From NCBI GenBank assembly GCA_938041625.1, contig CALISK010000200.1, forward strand, positions 1 to 35,535: a stretch of 35,535 nt of DNA. The letters are read 5' to 3'. Under the pieces are notes generated by a model. The model searched no databases and was not told the origin of the DNA. It saw only the letters and a program-made list of their open reading frames with translations. A program made the position numbers and the translations under genes. Of this stretch, positions 8,113 through 17,429 are shown one piece after another. This DNA is from an uncultured Tenacibaculum sp. (GTDB taxonomy: Bacteria; Bacteroidota; Bacteroidia; Flavobacteriales; Flavobacteriaceae). Positions within the stretch are counted from its first letter, which is position 1; each line of letters opens with the position of its first letter.

Positions 8113-8586
8113 TTATAACTTCTTTACAAACAACTCTTTTAATTTTTTTGATTCAACAATCTCTTCTTCTAAGGCATTTGCATTTTCTTCACTTCCTTGT
8201 TTTTTGGGCCAAATGTGAAAACCTCCTCTTATTTTATCTTTAAATACTTCTTTTAATTTTTGTATCATTTCTGGTGAAAACTGCTTACTTAAATCTGTTA
8301 AGTCTTCCCACATTCCCCAAATACCATTCTCATCTGCATCTCCTTTGTAATATATTTGATGTGTAGGATATGTTTTCATCATTCGTATCTTAAAACTATT
8401 TAAATCATAATCTCCTTTCCATGTAAAAGGAGCTACATCATCTGTACCCGAACCCGATATTTTACCTTCTTTAAACGTTAACTCTATAAACATTTTATGT
8501 TGCGCCGGTGTATCATTATAACAATAAAAACCTTCCCATTCTCCGCTAGGTAAAAACTGATGTGTTTCTAAATCTTCTTTTTTCAT
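8113..8586 (-). CDS. Conserved hypothetical protein, beta-rich
   Basis: This 157-residue cytosolic protein has a compact pattern of glycines and aromatics: GEWEGFYCYND, then ELTFKEGKISGSGTDDVAPFTWKGDYD, KTYPTHQIYYKGDAD, GIWGMWEDL and finally RGGFHIWPKK. It resembles a lipocalin-like or beta-sandwich fold and a widespread family for which I know no function. The gene starts 9 bp after the stop of the next upstream gene, so they are co-transcribed. Confidence 0.65.
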   Translation of the reverse strand: MKKEDLETHQFLPSGEWEGFYCYNDTPAQHKMFIELTFKEGKISGSGTDDVAPFTWKGDYDLNSFKIRMMKTYPTHQIYYKGDADENGIWGMWEDLTDLSKQFSPEMIQKLKEVFKDKIRGGFHIWPKKQGSEENANALEEEIVESKKLKELFVKKL

Positions 8587-8595
8587 GATTACTTC

Positions 8596-9063
8596 TCAAT
8601 TTATTTTTTTCAAAAATATTTTATTCTTTTTCTTAACTATTTTAAATTTTAAGTTTATAAAATCATCATTATCAAAACTACTATCATTTAATTTGTTTCT
8701 GCTTTTTTTATAATTAAAAATAAAAATATTTTCTTTGCTAATAATATATTTCATTCCAAAAATACTTGATTCAAACAAAGCGTTTAAACAAGAGCCTGTA
8801 TTCATATTAAAACTGTCAAAATACTTTTCATCATAAAAACAAACTATATTTTCATCTGTTAAACTATTTAGTTTTTTTTCATTTTTTATTGCTGTTAATT
8901 TATATTCTTTAATACTTGGATTTAAACCTAATATTTTATTAATAACCCATGTTTTATTTTCTAGCTCTTGTTTTAAAGAAATCAGTGCTTTTTCTGTTAA
9001 TTGCCCTGCTATATTTTCACATAACAAAAAAAACATTAAATATATAATATAGTTACTTTTCAT
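8596..9063 (-). CDS. Small secreted protein, lipocalin-like
   Basis: This 155-residue protein has an N-terminal signal peptide ending near ENIAGQ. The segment ELENKTWVINKIL, followed by predicted strands, is the usual opening of lipocalin-like domains in Bacteroidota. The C-terminus is Lys-rich. There is no catalytic motif. The role is unknown. It is tightly packed (9 bp) with the gene behind it. Confidence 0.55.
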   Translation of the reverse strand: MKSNYIIYLMFFLLCENIAGQLTEKALISLKQELENKTWVINKILGLNPSIKEYKLTAIKNEKKLNSLTDENIVCFYDEKYFDSFNMNTGSCLNALFESSIFGMKYIISKENIFIFNYKKSRNKLNDSSFDNDDFINLKFKIVKKKNKIFLKKIN

Positions 9064-9113
9064 CTTAAGAAAGTTTAGTAATTAATTGACGATCTAGTCT
9101 CTAAATTATTACT

Positions 9114-9980
9114 TTAACTTTCTTTATTTTTTATTGTTAGCTTTAAGTATTGAAACTCTAATTTTTTAGGATCTCCTTCTTTAATATACTTTCTAACTGG
9201 ATACGCTCTAAAAATTAATTCTGAGTTAGAAATCCAAAAGAAATGAGAGGGTTCCTCTGAAGGCATCCAACTTTTAAAATTCACTCTTAAAATTGGTTTG
9301 TTACTTTTTCCTTTATTTTTTAAATGAACTATTGTTAACTCAGCAGATTCGTTATGTTGGTATGTAGCAGTATTTGGAAATAAGTCTACTAAAATCTTTT
9401 TATCTGGTGAAAAATGAGGAAATCCGCCAGTACCTATTTCGGTTCTCTCTCCTGAATTTTTGTCAATAAAAAAATGAGTTAGTGTTTCAAAAAATGATTT
9501 GATTACATATTTATTTATTGCATTTATTTCTCCAACATAATTAAAATACTCAATATAAGCTTCAATAGATTTCTCAGATTGTATATGCTTTTTTTTATTC
9601 CCTTTTTTAATTGGTAAATCAAAAGATCCGTTTTTATAAAACTTTACCTTACTGGTTGTTTTATCTAAATCATACGGATTTTTAATTTTGGTATATTTCT
9701 TTATATCGTTAACTATTTCGAGTTTAATATAATGTTTTAATGTATCAATACTTTTTTCTGAAAATCTTTTTGGATGAAAGATCGGTTTTGATATATTCGG
9801 AGCGTAGTAGTTTTTATACTTATTAGGAAAACTCGTTTTCTCAGGATATCGAATATTAAAATTACCAATAGTTAATTCATAAAAATGACATACTGCTTCT
9901 TTAGGTATTTTTGTAATACTTTCTTGTGAAAAAACAGCTGTTATACTAAAAAGAAAAAATACTTGAACACTACGTTTCAT
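9114..9980 (-). CDS. Secreted protein of unknown function
   Basis: This 288-residue protein has a signal peptide cleaved near AVFSQ (about residue 19). The body is beta-rich. The string GTGGFPHFSPDKKILVDLFP and the later SHFFWISNSELIFRAYP look like two blades of a propeller or WD40-like structure, but there are too few repeats for a full propeller. No family was recognised. It is 14 bp from the upstream lipoprotein gene, so one transcript is likely. Confidence 0.6.
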   Translation of the reverse strand: MKRSVQVFFLFSITAVFSQESITKIPKEAVCHFYELTIGNFNIRYPEKTSFPNKYKNYYAPNISKPIFHPKRFSEKSIDTLKHYIKLEIVNDIKKYTKIKNPYDLDKTTSKVKFYKNGSFDLPIKKGNKKKHIQSEKSIEAYIEYFNYVGEINAINKYVIKSFFETLTHFFIDKNSGERTEIGTGGFPHFSPDKKILVDLFPNTATYQHNESAELTIVHLKNKGKSNKPILRVNFKSWMPSEEPSHFFWISNSELIFRAYPVRKYIKEGDPKKLEFQYLKLTIKNKES

Positions 9981-9994
9981 TTGTTCTCTTTATA

Positions 9995-10822
9995 TTAATC
10001 AGTTTTCATTAAAATAGACGCATTTGTATCTATTTCAGGTTTAAAATATCCTTGTTCTCCTTCAAAAAAATGAAATGTATTTTTATTTAATGTCTTTATA
10101 TCTAATAGTACTATTTCTTTCTTTTTTCTCCTAAAACTACTTGTCGATGGTCTTTCTTCTCTAATAGTATTACCATCTATAACAGTCCATGTTCCTTTTT
10201 CCATTTCTTTTCCTACCCCATCTACATAAGTTCCATCTATATTATATTTCTTCCATCGTTTATTCCTTCCATTAAATAATTTTGTGACTCTTTCATCTAG
10301 TTTCCCTCTTACATAGGTTTTATTTTTATCATCTATTACAGAAAAAATTAATTCAGAATCTTTTATAAACATAGCTCTATTTAATATAGTTTTTGCCATT
10401 TCTATATTTTCTGGTGTCTTTCTACGTACCTGTACTTGAAATGCATACTCCTTTATTCTCCATTTTTTATTGCATAATAATTTTGCAATAGCTTCAAATT
10501 GTTTTTTCTTTTCTTTCTTTTTTTGTTTTTCCCTCTCTTCTTCCTCTTTTTTTTCTGTTTCTATTGCTATAGAATCTTTCCTCTCTTGTATTTTCTCTTC
10601 AGCTCTTTCTAATAAACTTCCATAAAAAACACCTTCTAAAACTTCTTTTTTAGCTTCTTTTTCTGAAATATAGTTTTTCAGTAGTATTAATTGCTCTGGC
10701 GTTATTTGGTTAGTCATCTCTTCAAAATCTTTTTCCTTAGATATTGATGCATATTTTTTATGAATTCCTTTTTCACAAGAAACAATGACAAGGACTAAAA
10801 CTAATATTAATATTTTTTTCAT
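9995..10822 (-). CDS. Lipoprotein with charged coiled coil and lipocalin-like domain
   Basis: This 275-residue protein has a lipobox IVSC (Cys16). Residues from about 65 to 115 are almost all charged (EKKEEEEREKQKKKEKKK) and should form a coiled coil or single helix. A C-terminal domain opens with LLCNKKWRIKEYAF, a lipocalin-like start, and includes EKGTWTVIDGNTI. The helix would hold the domain away from the membrane. The function is unknown. The low-complexity helix may distort homology searches. Confidence 0.6.
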   Translation of the reverse strand: MKKILILVLVLVIVSCEKGIHKKYASISKEKDFEEMTNQITPEQLILLKNYISEKEAKKEVLEGVFYGSLLERAEEKIQERKDSIAIETEKKEEEEREKQKKKEKKKQFEAIAKLLCNKKWRIKEYAFQVQVRRKTPENIEMAKTILNRAMFIKDSELIFSVIDDKNKTYVRGKLDERVTKLFNGRNKRWKKYNIDGTYVDGVGKEMEKGTWTVIDGNTIREERPSTSSFRRKKKEIVLLDIKTLNKNTFHFFEGEQGYFKPEIDTNASILMKTD

Positions 10823-10863
10823 TTCTTCTTTAATTTTAGGACAATAACTTATTTATTCTTTAT

Positions 10864-11826
10864 TTAAATTTTCAATTCCCCTTTAAAATACTCTTGTACT
10901 CCTTTAATACTGTCTGTTCTATAATTTATTATACTGTAAATAAATGTTGTTTCATCTATCCAATAAAAATCGACAAATCTACAAGCTATATTAAAATCTG
11001 TTAAGTATATAAATTCTCCTTTTTCTTTTTTCTGAAAAAAGTATAGTATGCATTCTTGACCAGATTCATATCCGTTTAAGCGATAGGTATTTTTAGGTGA
11101 CGGAATTATATAATCTGGATTACCAACAGTACTTTGCGTTGCTCCTGTTTTTATAGAAAAGCAAGCGTCACTAGAATGCCCACCTTCTAAAACTAAAATA
11201 TCGTACTTCGGATAATAACCAGAAAAATCTTTGTTAAAGCCATAATCATTACTCATTTGATTTATGATTAATTCTTTTCCTTTATTAGTTATAATACTTT
11301 TAATAGCATCTTCTCTTTTGTATGCTTCATCTTCAAAACTAGTGATCCAAGTAACTCTGTTTTTTAATCTCTTTTTTATCGAGTTTAAATCGGTTATTTT
11401 TTCTGATTTCTGAAAAAATGCTGTTCTTTTCCCTCTTAATCTTATAAACTCTTTTTCGGTTATTTTAAAAGTGTCTATTTCTTCTCTTCCTTCTTTCTTT
11501 TTCTTTAAATAAGCATCAAACACATATCCTTCTCCTTCATATTGTTCATGCTTTGTTTTTTTGGGTAATAAATACAAATAATTGTTATATTTAATTTTAA
11601 CCCATTTCCCTTTTATTCTTTTTCTTTTTACTTTTATTGTTATTTCTTCACTCTCATCTTTTAACTTTTTAACTGTAACTCCAAAAGGTAATTTGGTCAT
11701 TTTTTTTGAACCTAATTTTTTATCTGCTCTAACATTTAAACCATTTTTTGCATTCACAAAATAGTCTTCTTGTGCATTCATTGAAAAACACACTATTGAT
11801 AGTATAATTATTAAAAAAGTTCTCAT
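10864..11826 (-). CDS. Secreted protein with bacterial SH3 domain
   Basis: This 320-residue protein has a signal peptide ending SMNAQ. Residues from about 22 to 90 match a bacterial SH3 (SH3b) domain: NAKNGLNVRADKKLGSKKMTKLPFG, then GKWVKIKYNNYLYLL. SH3b domains usually bind cell wall or other envelope ligands. The remaining 220 residues are unassigned and contain GYESGQECILYF near the end. A second protein with the same plan (SH3-like region plus about 200 residues) is encoded at 18581-19537. Confidence 0.68.
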   Translation of the reverse strand: MRTFLIIILSIVCFSMNAQEDYFVNAKNGLNVRADKKLGSKKMTKLPFGVTVKKLKDESEEITIKVKRKRIKGKWVKIKYNNYLYLLPKKTKHEQYEGEGYVFDAYLKKKKEGREEIDTFKITEKEFIRLRGKRTAFFQKSEKITDLNSIKKRLKNRVTWITSFEDEAYKREDAIKSIITNKGKELIINQMSNDYGFNKDFSGYYPKYDILVLEGGHSSDACFSIKTGATQSTVGNPDYIIPSPKNTYRLNGYESGQECILYFFQKKEKGEFIYLTDFNIACRFVDFYWIDETTFIYSIINYRTDSIKGVQEYFKGELKI

Positions 11827-11842
11827 TTCATGAATTTATTAT

Positions 11843-12355
11843 TTATCCAACACCATGAATTTGTTTCAATTTATATTCTCCATCAATCAGTTTAAATGTA
11901 AAATTTATTGAATACTCACCAATAGATTCTTCTATTAAATCTACACAACCAACCGACCATTGAAAAGAGCTTTTATCTTCATTAATGCGTAAATATGATT
12001 TATAAATACACCCTTTGTATAACACTTCTTTATTGTTCTCTTGTTTATTAAAATTAAATTGGGTTAGTAACTTTAGTTCAGGTTCTTCTAAAAACAAGCA
12101 GTTTTTAATTAATAATTCTTTTGAGATTTGAAAATTATACTTTCTCATTTGCTCCTCAGAATCATCCTCGCTTATCAAACGAACTAACCCCGCATCTCCT
12201 TCTATTGGAAAGTTAGATAACTCTATTATTTTTTTACAATCATTTTTTACAATTGCTTCTTGAAATTCTTTAAAAACTTTTCCTATTTTATTATTAGTGA
12301 TATCTGTTTTTAAAAACCCTAGTGATATACTAATTATTAATAATACAGTTTTCAT
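11843..12355 (-). CDS. Small secreted protein, possible NTF2-like fold
   Basis: This 170-residue protein has a short hydrophobic N-terminus (MKTVLLIISISLGFL) that can act as a signal peptide or anchor. VFKEFQEAIVKNDCKKIIELSNFPI near residues 27-51, followed by strands and a final YKLKQIHGVG, is the layout of NTF2/SnoaL-like domains. Two Cys near the middle may form a disulfide. The function is unknown. It is 16 bp upstream of the SH3-domain gene. Confidence 0.55.
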   Translation of the reverse strand: MKTVLLIISISLGFLKTDITNNKIGKVFKEFQEAIVKNDCKKIIELSNFPIEGDAGLVRLISEDDSEEQMRKYNFQISKELLIKNCLFLEEPELKLLTQFNFNKQENNKEVLYKGCIYKSYLRINEDKSSFQWSVGCVDLIEESIGEYSINFTFKLIDGEYKLKQIHGVG

Positions 12356-12396
12356 CTTTTCTTAATTAAGTTATCATCTAACTTTATTACTTAAAA

Positions 12397-12891
12397 TTAG
12401 TTTACTTGATGTCTTTTAAAGTTACTTTCAAAAATAGTATCTATAGAATTACTTTCTAAAAATTGATTTGTCAATTCCCATATTTCATCTATTAAATCTT
12501 CTTCTACATCTATACTTCCTATTCCAATATCTTCAGCTATTTCTCCTTGCGAAGTAATATATTTTCTTTTTAATTCTTCATTATTATAATGCTCAAAATA
12601 ATACGTATCTGAAACATCAGAAACCATAAATTGAATTACTTCTTCTTGGTAACTAGAAACATCATACAACCTACCTAATTCATATAATAATAATGTTCCT
12701 TTTTCTGTATGTAATACATCTATAATATTTTCTTCAAAACCTGTAGTTGCATCTTCAAAACCTACTTCTTCAGTATAACTTAAATTTTCTTTTAATAAAT
12801 TTTCTATTTCAGAAGTATTTTCAAGTTTTTTACGAATTAATAGTCCTGCTAAATTATATCCCATTTTTATTTTTTTAATAATTGATGTCAT
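12397..12891 (-). CDS. Acidic cytosolic protein, unknown
   Basis: This 164-residue protein is strongly acidic (many Glu and Asp), has no signal peptide, and looks largely helical. Acidic, small and helical are features common in immunity proteins, but I recognise no family. It is the first gene after a 317-bp gap with two hairpins, so it probably opens the downstream transcription unit of the run. Confidence 0.55.
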   Translation of the reverse strand: MTSIIKKIKMGYNLAGLLIRKKLENTSEIENLLKENLSYTEEVGFEDATTGFEENIIDVLHTEKGTLLLYELGRLYDVSSYQEEVIQFMVSDVSDTYYFEHYNNEELKRKYITSQGEIAEDIGIGSIDVEEDLIDEIWELTNQFLESNSIDTIFESNFKRHQVN

Positions 12892-13113
12892 TTCTAGTTT
12901 TAAAATTCAAAGTGAATACCTCTTTAAAACCTCTTAATTATTTACGAAGTTAACTTGAATTACTAAAAAAATGTTTTGAATATATAAAAGCGTGCTATTT
13001 AAATAAATATTTGAATCCTTTTTTAAAACATTTGCTTTTATCTATTATGAATGTAGTATCTAATTAAACTTTGATTTTAGTAAAAGTAATACTACTGATT
13101 ACTACTTCATTTT

Positions 13114-13130
13114 AAGGCTTTAGTAGCCTT
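13114..13130 (-). terminator. Hairpin AAGGCT-ttagt-AGCCTT
   Basis: A perfect 6-bp stem with a 5-nt loop lies about 80 nt behind the stop of the gene at 13209. No T-run follows on the minus strand, so classic intrinsic termination is uncertain. Confidence 0.3.
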
Positions 13131-13146
13131 CAAGAACTATATGTTA

Positions 13147-13167
13147 ATCGTAATTATATATTACGAT
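13147..13167 (-). terminator. Hairpin ATCGTAAT-tatat-ATTACGAT
   Basis: A perfect 8-bp stem with a 5-nt loop lies 41 nt behind the stop of the gene at 13209. It could be a terminator, an RNA-stabilising hairpin, or a dyad operator for a regulator. There is no T-tail. Confidence 0.35.
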
Positions 13168-13208
13168 AGTTATCAATATTGTTTTATTAAATTAGTTAAA
13201 TGAAAATT

Positions 13209-13748
13209 CTATTGATTTTTTTTAACTTGTCTCTTATTCCATTCACTTCGTAACACTTTGGTTTTTGTAATATAATCTACACACCCTGTAGATATTGCTT
13301 TACTCCCAATTATTATTTCTCTTTTTCCTTTTTTTCTTAAATCAATAGTTCCTATGCTCTTATATTTACTTGAACTTATATTAGGCTCAAAACTCTTCGT
13401 AAAAACATTATATTGATTATTTTTCACTGAAATAGGTGTTTGAAAGTCAAATATTATTTCATGATTAATTAATTCATTTTCAATTTTGATAGCATATGGA
13501 TAATCTACTTGTTTAGATTCTGGTCTTTTTGAATCTATTATTTTAAATGTTAAATCATTAAATTCAGAATTGTTTGCTTCAATGAGTTTATTTTCTATTA
13601 TCTCATATTCGTGTTTTTCATAACAATTGCAATTTGCTTCTTCAATTTCAACATACTTAGATTGAAAAACAGAACAACTAGAGATTAAAAGTGATATTAA
13701 AATAAAAAATAGACTCTTTAATATGTATTTGCTCTTCAATTTCATCAT
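13209..13748 (-). CDS. Lipoprotein, unknown
   Basis: This 179-residue protein has a long signal peptide and lipobox LISSC (Cys at about residue 25). Two closely spaced Cys (NCNCYE) follow soon after, which is unusual. The rest is beta-rich and contains SKRPESKQVDYPYAIKIENE. The start may be the first or second Met (MMKLKS). No known family. It ends the upstream part of the run, before the hairpin-bearing gap, and its start is 30 bp behind the WG-repeat lipoprotein gene. Confidence 0.6.
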   Translation of the reverse strand: MMKLKSKYILKSLFFILISLLISSCSVFQSKYVEIEEANCNCYEKHEYEIIENKLIEANNSEFNDLTFKIIDSKRPESKQVDYPYAIKIENELINHEIIFDFQTPISVKNNQYNVFTKSFEPNISSSKYKSIGTIDLRKKGKREIIIGSKAISTGCVDYITKTKVLRSEWNKRQVKKNQ

Positions 13749-13778
13749 AATTATTTAGCGTATATTTTCTTAAAGAAC

Positions 13779-15647
13779 TTATTCTTTAATTAAATCACCA
13801 AAAGCATTGTATTTACTATCACTCATTTGATATACTCTATCTAAACCTTCACCACTTACAGAAAACCCTCCATATTTACTTTTTGCTTTTGCTTTTACTT
13901 TTCCTTTACGATCTATAATATGCCAAAACCCATCAAATTTAACCATGGTAAATCCATTTACAAACTCCTCAGCGCTTTCATATTTAAAAGGAAGTATTAC
14001 CTCTCCTTTTTTGTTAATATAACCGAACTTTTGGTCTTCTTTAGCTAATGCTGCTAAACCTTCACTAAACTTATTTCCATAATGATACTTAAAAGGAATT
14101 ACAGTATAGCCAGAAGGGTTTATAAAACCAACTTTATCTTTTTTATTATATGCAAGTAGTAAATCTTCAGAGTAACCATCATTGTATACACCTGCAATAT
14201 TTTTAAGCAGCTTACTTGTACCCGTTTTATCTATTAAAAAACAATCGTGCTCATTAATTAAAATCATTTTATCGTTATGTAAAAGAACATAATTATGGCA
14301 ATCTTTAGCTAACAATAATTCATAATTCTTATTATAAATTTTGAAAGACTGACCTTTCTTTTCTCTAATTCCAAAAATTCCGTTATTAAAATTAAGAACC
14401 TTATGTATATTCAATGTTTTTAATTTCTTTTCTTTTACATCTAAATAATAATAATCAGAGTCATAATAGTCATCAGTTGCTGTATAAAAATTACCTCCTG
14501 AAGCATATAAATTTTCTTTATCTGTTTTTACAACTTCGTTTAAATATTTATCTACAAAAACTACTTTTCCTTTTGATTTTTTTGGAAATAAATCGTTATC
14601 TATTTTTAGATTAGTTGCTGTGAACCTTTTAATTTTCTCTACTCTATCAGTTTCAAAATAGATTCTTACTTCTGCTATATTTCCTCTATAGAAATACTCA
14701 TGATGAATCATTCCATCTTCATCCCTAAAGAAATCTATACCCTTTATATGTGTATCTAAGTAGGTTATAAACTCTTCTTTTGTTTTAAAAGAATTCTCTT
14801 CAAAAAGCTCTTGAGTTTCTCCTAAAAAATTACTGAACTTACGAATTGCCTTTTTTGCTTTTTTAGGCAACAATTCAGAAGTATTGGAAAAACTATCGCT
14901 TAATGGTTTTCCTTCTTTATTAAATGCATAAATATGATAATTTAACTTCTTTAAACTATCACTTACTGATATATGTAAATAATTATCCGTTAGTTTTTTT
15001 ATTTTAATTTCACCATTTTTATATTTTTTCTTCTTAGTACTATTGGAAAGTACAACTGAATCATAGGCTTTCAAATAACTTAATTTATAATCTATGAAAA
15101 TACTATCTACAATTTTTTGTTTTCCCCATGCTCTTGGGAAATGCTCAAAACTTACTTCATAATTTTTTAGACTCTCAGTTCGTTTTTCTTTACTCTTATA
15201 ATAAATTGTATTTGGTAAGAATGATTGTTTGTTAACTGAAAGAAAATCCGTTGTATTTTCTGATAATCTTAGTGTAGCTCCCTCCTTGAATTCTTTATCC
15301 AATCTGTAAAACACAAATTCAGATACAGTATCATTTATTATTTGATCAAACCCTACATCTTTAAACTGCTGTAAAGTAGCTGCCACCATAGAAGTATCTA
15401 TTTTAAAAGGAGATCTTAATTTTTCATCTTTTTGGGCTATGTTTTTAATTTCCTTGTCTGAACCTCCTATTTTATTAAAATATTTTAATGTTCTTATCGT
15501 ATTATTTAATTGTGTTGAAATCTCCTCTAAATTCATTCCTTCAAATTCAGCAATGAATTCATCCATTTCTTTGGTACGAGATTTCTCTTGACAACTTGTA
15601 AAAAAAATTGAAAATAAACAACTTAAAACTATAATATACTTTTTCAT
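13779..15647 (-). CDS. WG-repeat lipoprotein
   Basis: This 622-residue protein has lipobox FTSC (Cys19). The C-terminal third carries WG repeats, short beta units with the pattern G(F/Y)IN..G...IPF.Y....F..G.A: VGFINPSGYTVIPFKYHYG, FGYINKKGEVILPFKYE, then a degenerate one with FWHIIDRKGKVK. Around residues 375-450 another beta-repeat array is likely (YLDVKEKKLKTLNI). WG repeats are binding modules often found in envelope proteins of Bacteroidota. The N-terminal half is unassigned. It stands between an unknown lipoprotein gene and a cytosolic gene at short distances (30 and 28 bp). Confidence 0.78.
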   Translation of the reverse strand: MKKYIIVLSCLFSIFFTSCQEKSRTKEMDEFIAEFEGMNLEEISTQLNNTIRTLKYFNKIGGSDKEIKNIAQKDEKLRSPFKIDTSMVAATLQQFKDVGFDQIINDTVSEFVFYRLDKEFKEGATLRLSENTTDFLSVNKQSFLPNTIYYKSKEKRTESLKNYEVSFEHFPRAWGKQKIVDSIFIDYKLSYLKAYDSVVLSNSTKKKKYKNGEIKIKKLTDNYLHISVSDSLKKLNYHIYAFNKEGKPLSDSFSNTSELLPKKAKKAIRKFSNFLGETQELFEENSFKTKEEFITYLDTHIKGIDFFRDEDGMIHHEYFYRGNIAEVRIYFETDRVEKIKRFTATNLKIDNDLFPKKSKGKVVFVDKYLNEVVKTDKENLYASGGNFYTATDDYYDSDYYYLDVKEKKLKTLNIHKVLNFNNGIFGIREKKGQSFKIYNKNYELLLAKDCHNYVLLHNDKMILINEHDCFLIDKTGTSKLLKNIAGVYNDGYSEDLLLAYNKKDKVGFINPSGYTVIPFKYHYGNKFSEGLAALAKEDQKFGYINKKGEVILPFKYESAEEFVNGFTMVKFDGFWHIIDRKGKVKAKAKSKYGGFSVSGEGLDRVYQMSDSKYNAFGDLIKE

Positions 15648-15675
15648 TTTATACTTTATTAAGAGCTATATTAAT

Positions 15676-16152
15676 TTAATTAAAGCTCGCTATTAATTTT
15701 TTAAAATGCGGATAATATATAGCTCCCCACATCGGATTTTTTTCAAACTTAAAAATCTCCTTTGTTTCTGAGTTATATGCTACAGGAATTGAAAATCCAG
15801 CCCATTTTTTTCCTGACTTCAACTTTCTACAATACTCTTTTGCTTCTTCTGTAATATTGGTTGAAATTAATATTGAAATCACCCCAACAGCAGATTGCAA
15901 TCCTCTTGGCCATCCTTTATAATTTTGTTTAGAAAATTTAAAAGATTCAGATAAATGCTGCTCAATGATCGATTTATTAATTTCTTGATCTCCTAAGTCT
16001 GTAATAACAATAAATGTATTTAATTGAGTAGCTACCCAACTCCATTTAAATTTCTTTTCATAACCTATGACACTTTGGTTATTTAAAATTTCACCTTCTG
16101 AATGAAAAATATTAGCTTCTTTCAATGTTACTTTTACTGATTCTATATTCAT
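15676..16152 (-). CDS. Cytosolic protein, unknown
   Basis: This 158-residue protein has no signal peptide. Distinct strings are KFKWSWVATQLNTFIVITDLGD, NYKGWPRGLQSAVGVISILIS, KKWAGFSIPVAYN and NPMWGAIYYPHFKKLI, suggesting a compact alpha/beta domain with many conserved-looking Trp. I recognise no family. Its size and setting would fit an immunity protein, but nothing in the sequence proves it. Confidence 0.6.
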   Translation of the reverse strand: MNIESVKVTLKEANIFHSEGEILNNQSVIGYEKKFKWSWVATQLNTFIVITDLGDQEINKSIIEQHLSESFKFSKQNYKGWPRGLQSAVGVISILISTNITEEAKEYCRKLKSGKKWAGFSIPVAYNSETKEIFKFEKNPMWGAIYYPHFKKLIASFN

Positions 16153-16199
16153 TTTATTATTTTTTATTTCTCGTGTTTTACTAAATGTTTATCAGACAT

Positions 16200-17429
16200 C
16201 TATTTATACTCCCCTACATTTACATTATGCTTTCCTAACAAAGTTCTTGCATGTTTTACAAAACGCATCATTTTATCGTAATCTTTTTTCTTTGTAAAAG
16301 ATTTTGGTTTTTTAGCGTATTCATCTGCTGGTAATACATAATATTCTTTTTTACCATTTACTACTGGTTCGTATACCCAAGTAAGTAAGTAATTTGCATT
16401 TTTAATGTGTATTTTTTTATCCTTGTCTTTCGTTAATGATAATTTTAAAACTGCTCCTCCGTCTCTAGGAAATGTACGCTGGTGTGAAACAAAATTTCCT
16501 AATGAATACACCACAAAATCTTCTTTTGTATTTTCTTTTGTTGGTTTTGTCCATTTCATTGGTTGTAATACATGTGGGTGTGCACCTATTACAATATTTA
16601 CACCTAATGATTTAAAGTAAGCAAACATATCTTTTTGCTCTTTATTGGGTAAGTTTTTATACTGTAATCCCCAATGTACAAACGCAATAATTTGATCTGG
16701 ATTCACTTTACTATTCACATAGTTTATATCTTTTTTAATCGTTTCTTTATCTAAATAATTCACGATATTCGGAGGTGTTGGTTTTATACTATTTGTACCA
16801 TATGTGTAGCTTATTACAGCTATTTTAAAATTATTTTTTTCGATAACATATGCCGGATTTTTTGTTTTTTCTATTGAATTGATAAACGTTCCTGTATGTC
16901 CGATATTTAATGAATCTAAAATTTTAATTGTTCGTTCTACTCCTTTCTTACGTTTGTCACAAGAATGATTATTAGAAGTTGTTAATATATCTACTCCTGC
17001 ATTTTTTATTGCTGAAGCATATGATGGTGGAGAACTAAATTGTGGATATCCCGAATATGGTTTTACACCTAAAGTAACTTCTAAATTACCTAAAGTAACA
17101 TCTGCATTACTTAATATTGGTTTTATTTTAGAAAAGCATGAATCATACTCATATAATTTTGTTTTTTTATTATATGCCGCTTTTATTTGATCCATATGTC
17201 CCATAAAATCACCAATAAATAATAAGCTTATTTCATCGTCTTTTTTAGGACCTAATTTCTTTATGATTTTTTTTATAGGCTTGGTTACTACCTCTTTTTT
17301 ATTTTCTTTTATGGTAACCGTATTTTCTTTTTTTGATTCCCCTTTCTTTTGTGCTTCTTTTTTAGAAACACATGCATATTGCAAAAAAAGAATTAATAAT
17401 ACATATAATGTTACTTTACCTATCTTCAT
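16200..17429 (-). CDS. CapA-type metallophosphatase lipoprotein
   Basis: This 409-residue member of the PGA_cap/CapA family (calcineurin-like metallophosphoesterase fold) has lipobox LQYAC (Cys20) followed by a Lys-rich linker to about residue 62. The metal-site motifs are in order: GDFMGH (73-78), GNLE (114-117), SNNH (152-155), HWG (252-254), GAHPH (282-286) and SLGNF. In poly-gamma-glutamate systems, CapA acts with CapB and CapC. Neither is present here, so an orphan role in envelope polymer or phosphoester metabolism is more likely. Its 218-bp upstream gap suggests its own promoter. Confidence 0.9.
   Translation of the reverse strand: MKIGKVTLYVLLILFLQYACVSKKEAQKKGESKKENTVTIKENKKEVVTKPIKKIIKKLGPKKDDEISLLFIGDFMGHMDQIKAAYNKKTKLYEYDSCFSKIKPILSNADVTLGNLEVTLGVKPYSGYPQFSSPPSYASAIKNAGVDILTTSNNHSCDKRKKGVERTIKILDSLNIGHTGTFINSIEKTKNPAYVIEKNNFKIAVISYTYGTNSIKPTPPNIVNYLDKETIKKDINYVNSKVNPDQIIAFVHWGLQYKNLPNKEQKDMFAYFKSLGVNIVIGAHPHVLQPMKWTKPTKENTKEDFVVYSLGNFVSHQRTFPRDGGAVLKLSLTKDKDKKIHIKNANYLLTWVYEPVVNGKKEYYVLPADEYAKKPKSFTKKKDYDKMMRFVKHARTLLGKHNVNVGEYK

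Larger units (their letters stand above)
12892..13208. other. 317-bp gap within the minus-strand run
   Basis: No ORF is visible. The gap holds two hairpins (13114-13130 and 13147-13167) just behind the upstream gene. The part nearest the next gene is plain AT-rich DNA, and no exact TAnnTTTG box was found on the minus strand. It is the most likely break between two operons. Confidence 0.5.
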
